Below the pieces are notes generated by a model that had not been told where the DNA came from, did no database searches, and saw only the letters and a program-made list of their open reading frames with translations. Below, in pieces: positions 37,114 to 44,446 of a DNA stretch of 64,000 bases. A program made the translations under genes and the position numbers. Numbering within the stretch: position 1 is the first letter of the stretch; the number at the start of each line of letters is the position of its first letter. This DNA is from Teredinibacter sp. KSP-S5-2 (GTDB lineage: Bacteria > Pseudomonadota > Gammaproteobacteria > Pseudomonadales > Cellvibrionaceae), in assembly GCF_032773895.1 (NCBI RefSeq), contig NZ_CP120416.1, positions 432,001 to 496,000 on the forward strand, written 5' to 3'.

Positions 37114-38562
37114 GTGACCTCACAGCCGAACACCAAGCCCAGTACCTCGAAACCATCAGGCCCCGCATTTAACCAACTTGGCTTATCCGAGCCAATATTA
37201 AAGGCCATCGCCGAGTCTGGCTATACCACGCCTTCCCCCATTCAGGCGCAAGCCATTCCCGTCGTTTTACAGGGCAAGGATTTGATGGCAGCAGCGCAAA
37301 CCGGTACAGGAAAAACCGCCGGCTTTACGTTACCCATATTGCAGCAATTGTTAAAAGGCGAAAGTGCCAAAGCCAATCAGGCTCGTGTGCTGATCCTTAC
37401 GCCAACACGAGAGTTGGCTGCGCAGATCGGCGAGAGTGTGGAAACCTATGGCCGCTATTTACCGTTTCGTTCTGCTGTCGTTTTTGGCGGGGTAAAAATA
37501 AATCCACAAATGATGACGTTGCGTAAAGGCGTCGATATTCTGGTTGCGACACCGGGGCGATTATTGGATTTATACCAACAGAATGCGGTGAAGTTCAAAC
37601 AGTTGGAAATTCTGGTATTGGATGAAGCGGATCGTATGCTGGATATGGGCTTTATCCACGATATCAAAAAAATTCTGGCTATCCTGCCCAAGGAACGACA
37701 GAACCTGATGTTCTCCGCGACGTTTTCTGATGATATTCGTAAGTTGGCAAAAAGCTTGGTGCACAATCCGGTTGAAGTATCAGTTACGCCGCGTAACACC
37801 GCGGCCAAAACAGTAAAACAATGGATTTGTCCTGTTGATAAAAAGCAAAAACCCAAGTTACTCATCTCATTGATTAAAGAAAACAACTGGCAGCAGGTGT
37901 TGGTTTTTAGTCGAACTAAGCACGGTGCCAACAAGTTGGCTCGAACGTTAACTACGGCGGGTGTGAATGCCGTCGCCATTCATGGTGGTAAAAGTCAGAA
38001 CGCGCGCACTAAAGCCCTGGCGGATTTTAAAAGCGGGAGTGTCAATGTGCTGGTCGCCACGGATATCGCGGCAAGAGGCATCGATATCGATCAACTCCCT
38101 CAGGTGGTGAACGTCGACCTGCCACAAGTTGCCGAAGACTATGTACACCGTATTGGCCGAACAGGTCGAGCAGGGGCAAGCGGGCAGGCAGTATCCTTGG
38201 TGTCGGCAGATGAGTTTGAGCAGCTGTCCGCGATTGAAAATTTAATCAATAAAATTTTACCGCGAAAAATTATGGATGATTTTGAGCCTGTGCACGATGT
38301 TCCAGAATCCAAGCTTGGCGTAAAGCCCAGGAAAATAAAACGTCCGAAAAAGCCGAAGGTGGAACATAAAGACGGCAATCATGTAAGAGGTGGTCAACCC
38401 GGAAAAGGTTCAGCAGGAAATGAAAAAGAGCCGGGGAAAGCCGCAGTCAAAAAGAAAAGACACTCAGCTTCAGGAAATGGAAAAGCAGCTCCGGGACCAA
38501 AACGGAATAGAACTCTGCCCAGTGGAAAAAATAAAGCCCATTCCAATACAGTTAACAAGTAG
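37114..38562 (+). CDS. rhlE: DEAD-box ATP-dependent RNA helicase (RhlE-like)
   Basis: 482 residues from the GTG at 37114. All helicase motifs are present: Q-motif near [14 protein letters not shown], Walker [23 protein letters not shown] box [16 protein letters not shown] in FSATF, and [10 protein letters not shown] in the second RecA domain. The C-terminal 90 residues are a basic Lys/Pro-rich tail typical of RhlE proteins and likely bind RNA. The start is uncertain: a -10-like TATACT near 37071 favours a short leader and the GTG, while upstream in-frame codons (GTG 37015, ATG 37042) would add a stretch with no family similarity. A strong terminator follows the gene. Confidence 0.9.
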   Translation: MTSQPNTKPSTSKPSGPAFNQLGLSEPILKAIAESGYTTPSPIQAQAIPVVLQGKDLMAAAQTGTGKTAGFTLPILQQLLKGESAKANQARVLILTPTRELAAQIGESVETYGRYLPFRSAVVFGGVKINPQMMTLRKGVDILVATPGRLLDLYQQNAVKFKQLEILVLDEADRMLDMGFIHDIKKILAILPKERQNLMFSATFSDDIRKLAKSLVHNPVEVSVTPRNTAAKTVKQWICPVDKKQKPKLLISLIKENNWQQVLVFSRTKHGANKLARTLTTAGVNAVAIHGGKSQNARTKALADFKSGSVNVLVATDIAARGIDIDQLPQVVNVDLPQVAEDYVHRIGRTGRAGASGQAVSLVSADEFEQLSAIENLINKILPRKIMDDFEPVHDVPESKLGVKPRKIKRPKKPKVEHKDGNHVRGGQPGKGSAGNEKEPGKAAVKKKRHSASGNGKAAPGPKRNRTLPSGKNKAHSNTVNK

Positions 38563-38596
38563 AAGCTCAATATCCTTGGATATATTGGTATCCCAA

Positions 38597-38626
38597 AAAA
38601 GGGGCGGAAATCATCGCCCCTTTTAT
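38597..38626. terminator. Strong bidirectional rho-independent terminator
   Basis: Stem GGGGCG (38601-38606) with CGCCCC (38615-38620), extended by AAAA/TTTT on both sides, so U-tracts exist in both directions. It lies between the converging helicase and Hsp20 genes, six bases before the Hsp20 stop. Confidence 0.9.
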
Positions 38627-38631
38627 TTGCT

Positions 38632-39222
38632 TTATGAAGAAATGGGTATACGTTTTACATCCTTCTCTTCTCGTTCCAATCGAGGAATAGAAAGTGTGAG
38701 TACACCATCTTTCAGGTTGGCTTGAATATCATCAGCACAGGCATCCTCGGGAAGCGAGAGTGTGCGCTGAAACGAGCCATAACTTCTTTCTATCCGATAA
38801 AACTGTTTATCCTTATTCTCCCTGGTTTCTTCTTTACGACCTTTGATGGTTAATACATCCCCGGTCACTTCTATCGAAAGATCATCGTTTTTTAATCCCG
38901 GTACATCCAGTGATATTTCATACTGCTTGTTGTTGCCCGCCACATCTATATTGGGGCGGTAGTCTCCGAGTAGATTTCTTTTTCCAGTAAAACTCTCCGG
39001 AGAAAAACCGTCAAAAATCGACCGGCTAGCTGGCATGCCGAACGCACTGAATGCCTGATCGAACAGCCTTTCCATTTCTTTGTGTAATTGAACCAACGGA
39101 TTCTTTTCGGTAATAGTCAGACTTTCTGCTTTGTCTCGCGATACCGGAATGTGATTCTGGTTTTCGTTGGCTGCGTTTTCGTGTTTAAACCAATTCCAGG
39201 GGTTAAGTTTTTCCAGGTTCAT
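38632..39222 (-). CDS. Hsp20-family small heat-shock protein
   Basis: 196 residues with a long N-terminal arm (about 1-85, containing MERLFDQAFSAFGMP) and an alpha-crystallin domain (about 88-190), including the conserved late strand LKDGVLTLSIPR near 170-181. It is the larger class A Hsp20 type that binds unfolding proteins as oligomers. GGAGG lies six bases before the ATG. A second Hsp20 gene precedes it on the same strand, separated by 118 bases with a long hairpin. Confidence 0.92.
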   Translation of the reverse strand: MNLEKLNPWNWFKHENAANENQNHIPVSRDKAESLTITEKNPLVQLHKEMERLFDQAFSAFGMPASRSIFDGFSPESFTGKRNLLGDYRPNIDVAGNNKQYEISLDVPGLKNDDLSIEVTGDVLTIKGRKEETRENKDKQFYRIERSYGSFQRTLSLPEDACADDIQANLKDGVLTLSIPRLEREEKDVKRIPISS

Positions 39223-39296
39223 AGCTCACCTCCAATTCATAAAGGCACTAATACAACCAAGTAATGGGTTCTGTGTTTAATAGGACCACATTTTAG

Positions 39297-39335
39297 TGGC
39301 ACGCCACACGGGTATAAACCGGGTGTGACGTGCCA
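39297..39335 (-). terminator. Long hairpin between two Hsp20 genes
   Basis: TGGCACG (39297-39303) pairs with CGTGCCA (39329-39335), continuing inward through CACAC/GTGTG and GGT/ACC with single mismatches. It starts five bases beyond the stop codon of the upstream Hsp20 gene on the minus strand; it probably terminates or reduces readthrough, or stabilises that mRNA. Confidence 0.6.
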
Positions 39336-39340
39336 GGACG

Positions 39341-39814
39341 TTATGCAGCGGCTTTGTTGTTGTCCCGTTCAACGTTGTTTTCCAGAGCTTTATTGCCATT
39401 GTTTATGGCAATAGATTTTGGTTTCATCGCCTCTGGAATTTCTTTTACCAGGCTAATGGTCAAGAGGCCATTTTTAAGGCTGGCGTCTATCACCTCGACA
39501 TAGTCTGCTAAATTGAACTTACGCTCGAATGTACGATTGGCAATGCCATGATATAAATACTTGTGTTCATCCTGACGTTGCTTTTCGCCACGAACAATAA
39601 GGGTGCCTTTCTCTACTTTAATATCGAGTTCTTTTTCGTCAAAGCCGGCAACCGCGAGTTCGATTGCGTACTTGTTATCCGCAAGCACTTCGATATTGTA
39701 GGGAGGGTAGCCTGAAGCCACAGTGTCGGATGACAAAGCGGAATCAAGCAGTGAAGCTAAACGGTCAAAGCCGATACTGCTACGGTATAGGGGGGTTAAA
39801 TCAATTGAGTTCAT
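39341..39814 (-). CDS. IbpA-like small heat-shock protein
   Basis: 157 residues from the ATG at 39814, which has GGAGG seven bases upstream. It matches IbpA/IbpB in N-terminus (IDLTPLYRSSIGFDRLASLL) and length, with an alpha-crystallin domain (about 40-135: YAIELAVAGFDEKELDIKVE, then KNGLLTISLVKEIPE). It holds aggregating proteins for disaggregation by DnaK/ClpB. The 5' leader carries a ROSE-like element, so translation is probably temperature-gated. The frame continues upstream to 39925 but has no start with ribosome site. Confidence 0.93.
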   Translation of the reverse strand: MNSIDLTPLYRSSIGFDRLASLLDSALSSDTVASGYPPYNIEVLADNKYAIELAVAGFDEKELDIKVEKGTLIVRGEKQRQDEHKYLYHGIANRTFERKFNLADYVEVIDASLKNGLLTISLVKEIPEAMKPKSIAINNGNKALENNVERDNNKAAA

Positions 39815-39840
39815 AATACATCCTCCATAAGAAGCAACAT
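39815..39840 (-). promoter_or_regulatory. ROSE-like RNA thermometer over the IbpA-like ribosome site
   Basis: In the leader, TTGCT (minus strand, 39833-39837) stands seven bases before GGAGGA (39821-39826). Folding pairs UGCU with AGGA through a central G-G opposition, the conserved core of ROSE thermometers that mask the ribosome site of ibpA-type genes at low temperature. Only the last hairpin was examined. Confidence 0.5.
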
Positions 39841-40050
39841 AAAATAAAGTCAAGAGTGACAGAGCATAGTCGTATCGACCTATCCTCTGTACTGCTGAAT
39901 GTATGGGCTGGGCTGTATGTTTCAAGGAAGTTTTTTAGAAAAATTTATTCTAAAGTGAATGGTGTCGTTATTGCTGGTTTTTATTAAAACCCGGTTTGGG
40001 TAGGGTTTCTCCAGATTGAACTCGCCTGAAAAGCATATTAAAAATTTATT
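39841..40050. other. Intergenic region left of the cassette array
   Basis: About 210 A+T-rich bases, presumably containing the heat-shock promoter of the IbpA-like gene on the minus strand. No integrase gene or attI site can be recognised before the first cassette. Confidence 0.4.
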
Positions 40051-40131
40051 AAGAATGGACGAGCGGTTCCACCCATGAATCTACCCCAGAAGTTCATCCT
40101 TTGGTGGAGTCGTGAGCGCCAGTTTGTTAGT
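40051..40131 (+). repeat. Degenerate right half of the 167-bp repeat, first R'-like box
   Basis: The stretch AAGAATGGACGAGCGGTTCC through CCAGTTTGTTAGT aligns by eye with the right half of the full repeats (AGAATAGGCGAGCGCG... to CCGACCCGTTATAG). GTTAGTT at 40126 takes the place of the R' box. It marks the left edge of the array. Confidence 0.5.
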
Positions 40132-40191
40132 TTACTTGTTTGTCAAAGCTCTACTATACTTTTAATCCCGTAGGTAGATTGGAGATTCAAA

Positions 40192-40470
40192 ATGCCTAAA
40201 TATGTTATTGAAAGAGAGCTTGAGAATGCCGGGAAATTATCAAGTGCTGATTTACAAAGTATTTCTAAGAAGTCTTGTGATGTGCTAGAGGAATTAGGAC
40301 CGAAAATCCAGTGGGTTGAAAGTTATATCACAGATAACAAAATATATTGTGTGTATATTGCTCCTGATGAAGATATAGTTCGAAAGCATGCCGAAATGGG
40401 CGAGTTTCCTGTTTCAGCCGTAAATCAAGTAAAAGCTGTCATCGATCCAACCACTGCAGAGTCAAAGTAA
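40192..40470 (+). CDS. DUF4242 / SCO4226-like protein (first cassette)
   Basis: 92 residues, GGAG before the ATG. The sequence follows the DUF4242 pattern: MPKYVIERELENAGKLSSAD at the start, a central IQWVESYITDNKIYCVYIAP, and the end VSAVNQVKAVIDPTT. Some members (SCO4226) bind nickel; the function here is unknown. Small, cytoplasmic, alpha-beta. It is the first gene of the plus-strand array and is followed directly by an attC-like hairpin. Confidence 0.8.
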   Translation: MPKYVIERELENAGKLSSADLQSISKKSCDVLEELGPKIQWVESYITDNKIYCVYIAPDEDIVRKHAEMGEFPVSAVNQVKAVIDPTTAESK

Positions 40471-40533
40471 ACTAATAAGAAGCGCAAGCGAGGACGTGTT
40501 ATCGCACGTCGCTTCGCTTCGCTTGGCGTTACA
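40467..40533 (+). other. attC-like site 1
   Basis: Imperfect hairpin between the DUF4242 stop and the next gene: inner stem GACGTG (40493-40498) with CACGTC (40505-40510), outer AAGCG/CGCTT repeats with unpaired bases, ending in GCGTTAC (R'-like) at 40527-40533. AGTAAAC overlapping the stop codon may be R''. Confidence 0.5.
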
Positions 40534-40556
40534 AAATCTATCAAAGGAGAGAAAGC

Positions 40557-41030
40557 ATGTTTAACAAGGTCGCAGAAGGGGTTGTTCAGGGAATACTGAT
40601 CGCTGCAATTGGTTTCTCTACTGCTACAGTTTGGAAGGCGTTTCAGTCTTCGACAGAAGATTTAAGAATTGCAAAGAGTCAACTAAATTCTCAAGTCCAA
40701 AGAAACCAACAGTTGATCGATTTTAATAAGAATCAAAAAGAAGTGAATGCAGAACTGCTGAGTATTACAAATCAGCAATCTGAAGATCTAAAAAAATTGG
40801 CAGAAACAATCGTTTCGCTAAATGCTACAGTGCAGAAGCTATCCACTCAATTAAAAGTTAAAGTTGACAAAACAGTATCAGAAAAACTGGTAGAGGTCGA
40901 AAAATCTGTAGAGTCCAGGAAGGCGACTAGTGCGTCAGTTCAGCAGCAGCAACAGCAGCAGCAATTAATTTATGGCCAAATGCAACAGCAACAGCAACAA
41001 CAACAACAAATTCAACAGAAATGGCATTAA
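40557..41030 (+). CDS. Coiled-coil protein with polyglutamine tail (cassette)
   Basis: 157 residues, AAAGGAGA before the ATG. An N-terminal hydrophobic segment (about 8-25, VVQGILIAAIGFSTATVW) can anchor it in the membrane; the rest is heptad-rich coiled coil ending in two polyglutamine runs (six or more Gln each, separated by LIYGQM). The Gln codons are almost pure CAG/CAA repeats, so the length of this tail could vary by slippage. No family recognised. Confidence 0.65.
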   Translation: MFNKVAEGVVQGILIAAIGFSTATVWKAFQSSTEDLRIAKSQLNSQVQRNQQLIDFNKNQKEVNAELLSITNQQSEDLKKLAETIVSLNATVQKLSTQLKVKVDKTVSEKLVEVEKSVESRKATSASVQQQQQQQQLIYGQMQQQQQQQQQIQQKWH

Positions 41031-41159
41031 TTAAGGCAATACATGCCGTAGTTGTCAAATTGGCAACTTCTCCGCTTCGTGTTGTGGCTTAACGCTACGC
41101 TACTACAAAGCACTAAAATCCAAAGCCGAAGCTTACAGCGGCATTATATGAGGTAAAGT

Positions 41160-41537
41160 ATGCAGGTTACGTTATTCTGGGGGGCGGCGTTGATGGGCCT
41201 GATTACTTTCTCTGTTCATACGTTTATTGGTGGCCCTCGTGTGGCCGCACCTTTATTAGCCAATTCAAGTTTGCCAATAGCGTCCAAATGGTTGAACTAT
41301 TACTGTTGGCACATAACAACAATTTACACACTTTTTATGAGTGTTGCTTATGGCTATGTGGCGTTACACCCTGATCGTCCAGAATTGGTAGTATTCTTAA
41401 CCATTTTGAATATGGCTCTATCATCGCTTAGTATTGTGGTTGCTCTGAAAGGGGGAATTAATCCGTTTTACTTTCCTTCTACCTCACTTTTTGCATCAGT
41501 TTCTTTGCTTGGGCTGTTGGGGTTGATGGCGAGTTGA
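41160..41537 (+). CDS. Four-helix membrane protein (cassette), unknown function
   Basis: 125 residues with four hydrophobic segments (about 5-22, 47-66, 76-95 and 104-122) and short loops. GAGGTAAAGT lies just before the ATG. Small conserved-looking features include HTFIGGPRVAAPLL near 20-33. No family assigned. The spacer before it (41031-41159) contains a degenerate palindrome (ATGCCG ... CGGCAT), perhaps a decayed attC. Confidence 0.6.
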   Translation: MQVTLFWGAALMGLITFSVHTFIGGPRVAAPLLANSSLPIASKWLNYYCWHITTIYTLFMSVAYGYVALHPDRPELVVFLTILNMALSSLSIVVALKGGINPFYFPSTSLFASVSLLGLLGLMAS

Positions 41538-41562
41538 GCGTAGAGTAATGTGGGTCTTATAA

Positions 41563-41802
41563 TAAGGCAAGGCCAGCAATAAAAGGGTAGTTGCGGCTAT
41601 TCGCAGACTGCACAACCTCAGGCATGTGTCGGGTTGGAGCTCTATTTTGTAAGCAGATAGCTGTCTGCAAAGTGTTATAAGATGAGTTAGAGTTTACTTT
41701 AAACTAAGAAGTGGTTGGCAAGAATAGGCGAGCGCGTCCGCCTATCAATCTGCTCCAAAAGTTCACCCCTGCGGGATGGCATTGAGCACCACCCCGTTAT
41801 GT
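41563..41802 (+). other. Composite attC-like spacer with full 167-bp repeat (copy A)
   Basis: Begins with ATAATAAGGC after the preceding gene, continues through the 167-bp repeat (41630-41796) and ends with GTTATGT (41796-41802), an R'-like box, 19 bases before the next ATG. Too long for an ordinary attC, so it may be an attC plus an inserted or duplicated palindrome. Confidence 0.45.
41630..41796 (+). repeat. 167-bp palindromic repeat, copy A
   Basis: Left end CGGGTTGGAGCTCTAT and right end ATTGAGCACCACCCCG form an imperfect terminal inverted repeat. Internally it shares GCAGATAG-TGTC, TTTAAACTAAGAAG, AATAGGCGAGCGCGTCCGCC and CTCCAAAAGTTCACCCCTGC with copies B-D. Confidence 0.8.
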
Positions 41803-41820
41803 TTAAATCGAGGATTATCA

Positions 41821-42171
41821 ATGAATAGAAAGTTAATATACATGGTTGTAATATTTGTGATTTCGCCTTCCTTATTGGCTGGTTCTGGTAGTGGACATGT
41901 TCAAATCGAACATGTTTATCCTCCTGCAAAGTTATTTTTTTATACAACAAATCACACTAATCCACCTGTGTGTAATACCTATAGTCAGTTGTCTAGCGGT
42001 TCGAAACGATGGGTTATAGATTTAAATACCGAGTTAGGAAAACAACAATATTCTTTACTGCTAGCAGCGCAAATGTCTAACAAGGAAGTAAAGATAGGTG
42101 GCTCAGATACTTGTAATCTACATCCTAATTCTGAAGATGTTAGTTGGGTTGGTTTTCCCGTAAATCAATAA
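41821..42171 (+). CDS. Secreted hypothetical protein (cassette)
   Basis: 116 residues from the ATG at 41821. Signal peptide at 1-20 (LIYMVVIFVISPSLLAGSG); mature part has two Cys (PVCNTYSQL and DTCNLHP) that may pair in the periplasm. It resembles small periplasmic proteins but no family is recognised. An R'-like box (CGTTATGT) ends 19 bases before the ATG. Confidence 0.6.
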   Translation: MNRKLIYMVVIFVISPSLLAGSGSGHVQIEHVYPPAKLFFYTTNHTNPPVCNTYSQLSSGSKRWVIDLNTELGKQQYSLLLAAQMSNKEVKIGGSDTCNLHPNSEDVSWVGFPVNQ

Positions 42172-42235
42172 AAAATACGCTTCTAGAAAACCTCTCATGG
42201 AAAACTAAAAGATCCAATAATGCGAGGAATAAAAA

Positions 42236-42309
42236 CATAACAAGAGTAGTCTGGCAAACCAATTTTCACTCGTTCTTCGCTACAAATTGCTCACAGCTAC
42301 AAGGTATTG
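42236..42309 (+). other. attC-like site, degenerate
   Basis: CATAACAAGAG (R''-like, 42236-42246) followed by GTAGTCTGGCAA; the opposite arm TTGCTCACAGCTAC (42287-42300) pairs with it apart from unpaired bases; ends at GTATTGA. Same layout as the better site at 43590. Confidence 0.4.
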
Positions 42310-42323
42310 AAATTTTCAAAACA

Positions 42324-42743
42324 ATGAAAGTACTATTAGGGTTTCTGGCAACCTTTTTTTCGGGTATGGTGCTGGCACTAGACGAGATTCCTGACGGAGG
42401 TGTTGTGCCTAGGGAATGCCATTCTGAAGCAAATAGAACATTTCTTGCCGACAAGGTTCGTACTGTATATACACCAGAAAAAGACGGACTGGGTGTTCTA
42501 AAAATATACTTACCAAAAGCTGTAGGCGATTTACATTTCGATGAAATCATGATTTCCGTAGGAGTGCGGAGTGACATTGATCTTATCATTCCTATTGCTA
42601 CCAATCGTGAAGTCAGTGAAGTGGTGGCAGCGTTTCACGCGACAGGGGAGAAGTTGAGGGCTATCAATTTAATAGCCGTATTTGATTTCGAAAATGTGGT
42701 ATCAGAGTGCAGGCTTAACTACGAGGTCAAAGTTGAAATTTAA
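42324..42743 (+). CDS. Secreted hypothetical protein (cassette)
   Basis: 139 residues from the ATG at 42324, preferred over the much longer frame because it gives a signal peptide (VLLGFLATFFSGMVLA) and follows an attC-like site. The mature part looks like a small beta-sandwich with two Cys (PRECHSEAN and SECRLNYE). No family recognised. The stop codon TAA is part of a TAACAA R''-like motif. Confidence 0.6.
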   Translation: MKVLLGFLATFFSGMVLALDEIPDGGVVPRECHSEANRTFLADKVRTVYTPEKDGLGVLKIYLPKAVGDLHFDEIMISVGVRSDIDLIIPIATNREVSEVVAAFHATGEKLRAINLIAVFDFENVVSECRLNYEVKVEI

Positions 42744-42795
42744 CAAATTTAGCCAGCTTCGCCCACGAGCTGGGTCTAGGCCATGTATCGGGTAG
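42739..42795 (+). other. Short attC-like hairpin with a left-end fragment of the repeat
   Basis: TTTAACAAA overlaps the stop codon; CCAGCT (42753-42758) pairs with AGCTGG (42768-42773); then GGCCATGTATCGGGTA (42779-42794), identical to the left border of the 167-bp repeat, just before the next ATG. Confidence 0.4.
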
Positions 42796-42801
42796 CTTTC
42801 T

Positions 42802-43092
42802 ATGGAAAAGTTAGTTTTCATTCCGGGTCTACTAATGAGTTTTTGTATAATTACCTGTTTAGTATTGCTTTTTAAAACAAAGAATCAGTCTCAAGGTGCA
42901 CCAGCTTTGTTTAAGTTCTTTGGCTTGGAGCTGCTTACTGGTATGTACCTAACGGACAAAGGTAAAAGCTATCGTATTTGGTATTGGCGTGTATTTTTCT
43001 TGGTATTTGTGTTCGCGGCAGTTACGATGCTTTTTATGTACTTGTTCGTTCCTGAATTTAGTAACGAGTTAGTGAGTGCTGCAAGAAGCTGA
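42802..43092 (+). CDS. Small membrane protein (cassette), unknown function
   Basis: 96 residues with two membrane helices (about 5-24 and 65-87) joined by a basic loop containing FFGLELLTGMYLTDKGKSYR. No family recognised. It starts immediately after a fragment of the repeat, and its stop codon is followed by TGATAACAAG, an R''-like motif. Confidence 0.55.
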   Translation: MEKLVFIPGLLMSFCIITCLVLLFKTKNQSQGAPALFKFFGLELLTGMYLTDKGKSYRIWYWRVFFLVFVFAAVTMLFMYLFVPEFSNELVSAARS

Positions 43093-43301
43093 TAACAAGT
43101 GACAATGGTAATAGCGTATAACGCCTTCTCACGTAAGGTGTAAATGGAGGTGCAGGTAAGATGTCCGCTTTTGAGCCGTAATATTCCAATACTCGATTAG
43201 ACATATAGTCCGGTATTGGCACGCAAAAGCCATTAGCAGTATGCTATAAACAAACATAAACGACACCCTGCGGGGTGACATTGAGCACCGACCCGTTATG
43301 C
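43090..43301 (+). other. Composite attC-like spacer with right end of the repeat
   Basis: TGATAAC (43090-43096) at the stop codon; a different middle section; then the conserved right end: ACCCTGCGGGGT hairpin, ATTGAGCACCGACCCG (43280-43295) and GTTATGC (43295-43301) as R'. Only the right third of the 167-bp repeat is present. Confidence 0.45.
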
Positions 43302-43312
43302 GTAAAATAGAA

Positions 43313-43579
43313 ATGAAGGCGTTTTCACTAATAACTCTAGTTTTACTCTTATCTGGGTGCATTCCAATTCGTATTGTTGATGTGCCTCCGGATTTGAATA
43401 GTTGCTCTAATCTGGGTTGGGTAGAGTCGAACAAGGTAGATTCCATTCGTGCGAGAAAGCAACTGGATAAAAAGGTCGAGTCTCTTGGAGGAAACTTGCT
43501 TTACTTAATATCAATGCAAGAAAATACGAATAAAGAGAAGAAGAGTGTTCAACGAGGCATTGCATATAAATGCAGTTAA
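43313..43579 (+). CDS. DUF4156-like lipoprotein (cassette)
   Basis: 88 residues from the ATG at 43313; an ATG five codons earlier falls inside the R' box. Lipoprotein signal with lipobox LLSGC near 11-15. The mature part follows the DUF4156 pattern: SCSNLGWVESN, a helical stretch, SLGGNLLYLIS and a terminal GIAYKCS. Such lipoproteins are outer-membrane-associated, of unknown role. It is followed by the best attC of the array. Confidence 0.65.
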   Translation: MKAFSLITLVLLLSGCIPIRIVDVPPDLNSCSNLGWVESNKVDSIRARKQLDKKVESLGGNLLYLISMQENTNKEKKSVQRGIAYKCS

Positions 43580-43589
43580 TTTCGAACTC

Positions 43590-43673
43590 GCATAACAAGC
43601 GTAGGCTGGCCGATATTTTATCCGTTTCGCCTGCGGCTACCCTACTAAAATACGGCAGCTACGGGCGTTAGAT
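43590..43673 (+). other. attC recombination site (best example)
   Basis: 84 bp: GCATAAC (R'', 43590-43596), CGTAGGCTGGCCG (L'', 43600-43612), variable loop with CGCCTGCGG, CGGCAGCTACGGGC (L', 43653-43666) and GTTAGAT (R', 43667-43673). L'' pairs with L' except for extra unpaired G residues in one arm, the feature that orients attC sites. Confidence 0.7.
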
Positions 43674-43685
43674 GCCTGAGTAGAA

Positions 43686-44111
43686 ATGAGTGAATTTATA
43701 GTGAATTCAGTTGATACGTGTATACCATATGTCAAAAATGAGCTGGAGTACCTATCCAAATTCGGGATCAATGAGCTTGAAGAGATACATAAAGCTAAAG
43801 AGCTTCCGCTAGGAGAGTTTAAGAATATTCTTAGGCATTATTTGGAACTCGCATGTACTTGTCAAAATATCGGTAATATAACTATAGGAAGATATTGTAT
43901 TCAGAAAATGCCGAGACGTTTGGTTATCCAACATGTCGAAGAATGTGCCGCAACATTACTTGAAGCAAACGATGAGTGGATATATCGCCGGCTTTTAGAG
44001 TTATACTCAACTATAGACTCAGATTTAATGGCGCGGCTGGTGAAATTCTGTTTAATGCACCAAAACGCCGAAATTAATTGTCTGGGGAAAGAGTTTATTG
44101 TCAATGAATAG
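43686..44111 (+). CDS. Helical hypothetical protein (cassette)
   Basis: 141 residues, soluble, almost all helical, with several Cys (LACTCQNIG, EECAATLL, FCLMHQ). The repeated helix pairs from 60 onward suggest a HEAT- or TPR-like fold but no family can be named. It begins 13 bases after the R' box of the attC at 43590 and ends before a large composite spacer. Confidence 0.6.
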   Translation: MSEFIVNSVDTCIPYVKNELEYLSKFGINELEEIHKAKELPLGEFKNILRHYLELACTCQNIGNITIGRYCIQKMPRRLVIQHVEECAATLLEANDEWIYRRLLELYSTIDSDLMARLVKFCLMHQNAEINCLGKEFIVNE

Positions 44112-44117
44112 CAGATC

Positions 44118-44413
44118 ATCTAACAAAGCTATTAAGGCTGTAATTTTAAGCATGCTCCCGTTTCACTCTAGCATACTTAAAATTACAGCTTATAGCGACG
44201 ATACAAGGCCTCGCTCGCTACGCGACCTCGGCCATGTATCGGGTCGGTGCTCAATTTTTTGTCGCAGATAGTTGTCCGCGCAGTGCTATAAATTGAGTAA
44301 AAATTAATTTTAAACTAAGAAGCGGTTGGCGAGAATAGGCGAGCGCGTCCGCCTATCAATCTGCTCCAAAAGTTCACCCCTGCGGGGTGACATTGAGCAC
44401 CGACCCGTTATAG
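44118..44413 (+). other. Composite attC-like spacer with full repeat (copy B)
   Basis: ATCTAAC (44118-44124) matches R'' RYYYAAC exactly. A long hairpin follows (CTGTAATTTTAAGCATGCT at 44138-44156 against AGCATACTTAAAATTACAG at 44170-44188), then a second palindrome around CTCGCTCGCTACGCGACC, then the 167-bp repeat, and R' GTTATAG at 44407-44413. 296 bp in all. Confidence 0.5.
44240..44407 (+). repeat. 168-bp palindromic repeat, copy B
   Basis: Terminal inverted repeat is perfect over 16 bases: CGGGTCGGTGCTCAAT (44240-44255) and ATTGAGCACCGACCCG (44392-44407). Two internal hairpins: ATAGGCG/CGCCTAT (44335-44341, 44350-44356) and ACCCC/GGGGT (44376-44380, 44384-44388). Confidence 0.88.
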
Positions 44414-44446
44414 CTTGCATACTAATGATTATATTAAGGAGAATAT

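Noticed and set aside
35588-37168. Longer version of the LEA_2 membrane protein starting at 37168
   Set aside because: The extra N-terminal 95 codons overlap the helicase gene and its likely promoter on the other strand and lack membrane-protein character; the ATG at 36883 has a ribosome site.
42144-42323. Upstream extension of the cassette gene at 42324
   Set aside because: It overlaps the previous gene's end and an attC-like site, and it would bury a good signal peptide inside the protein.
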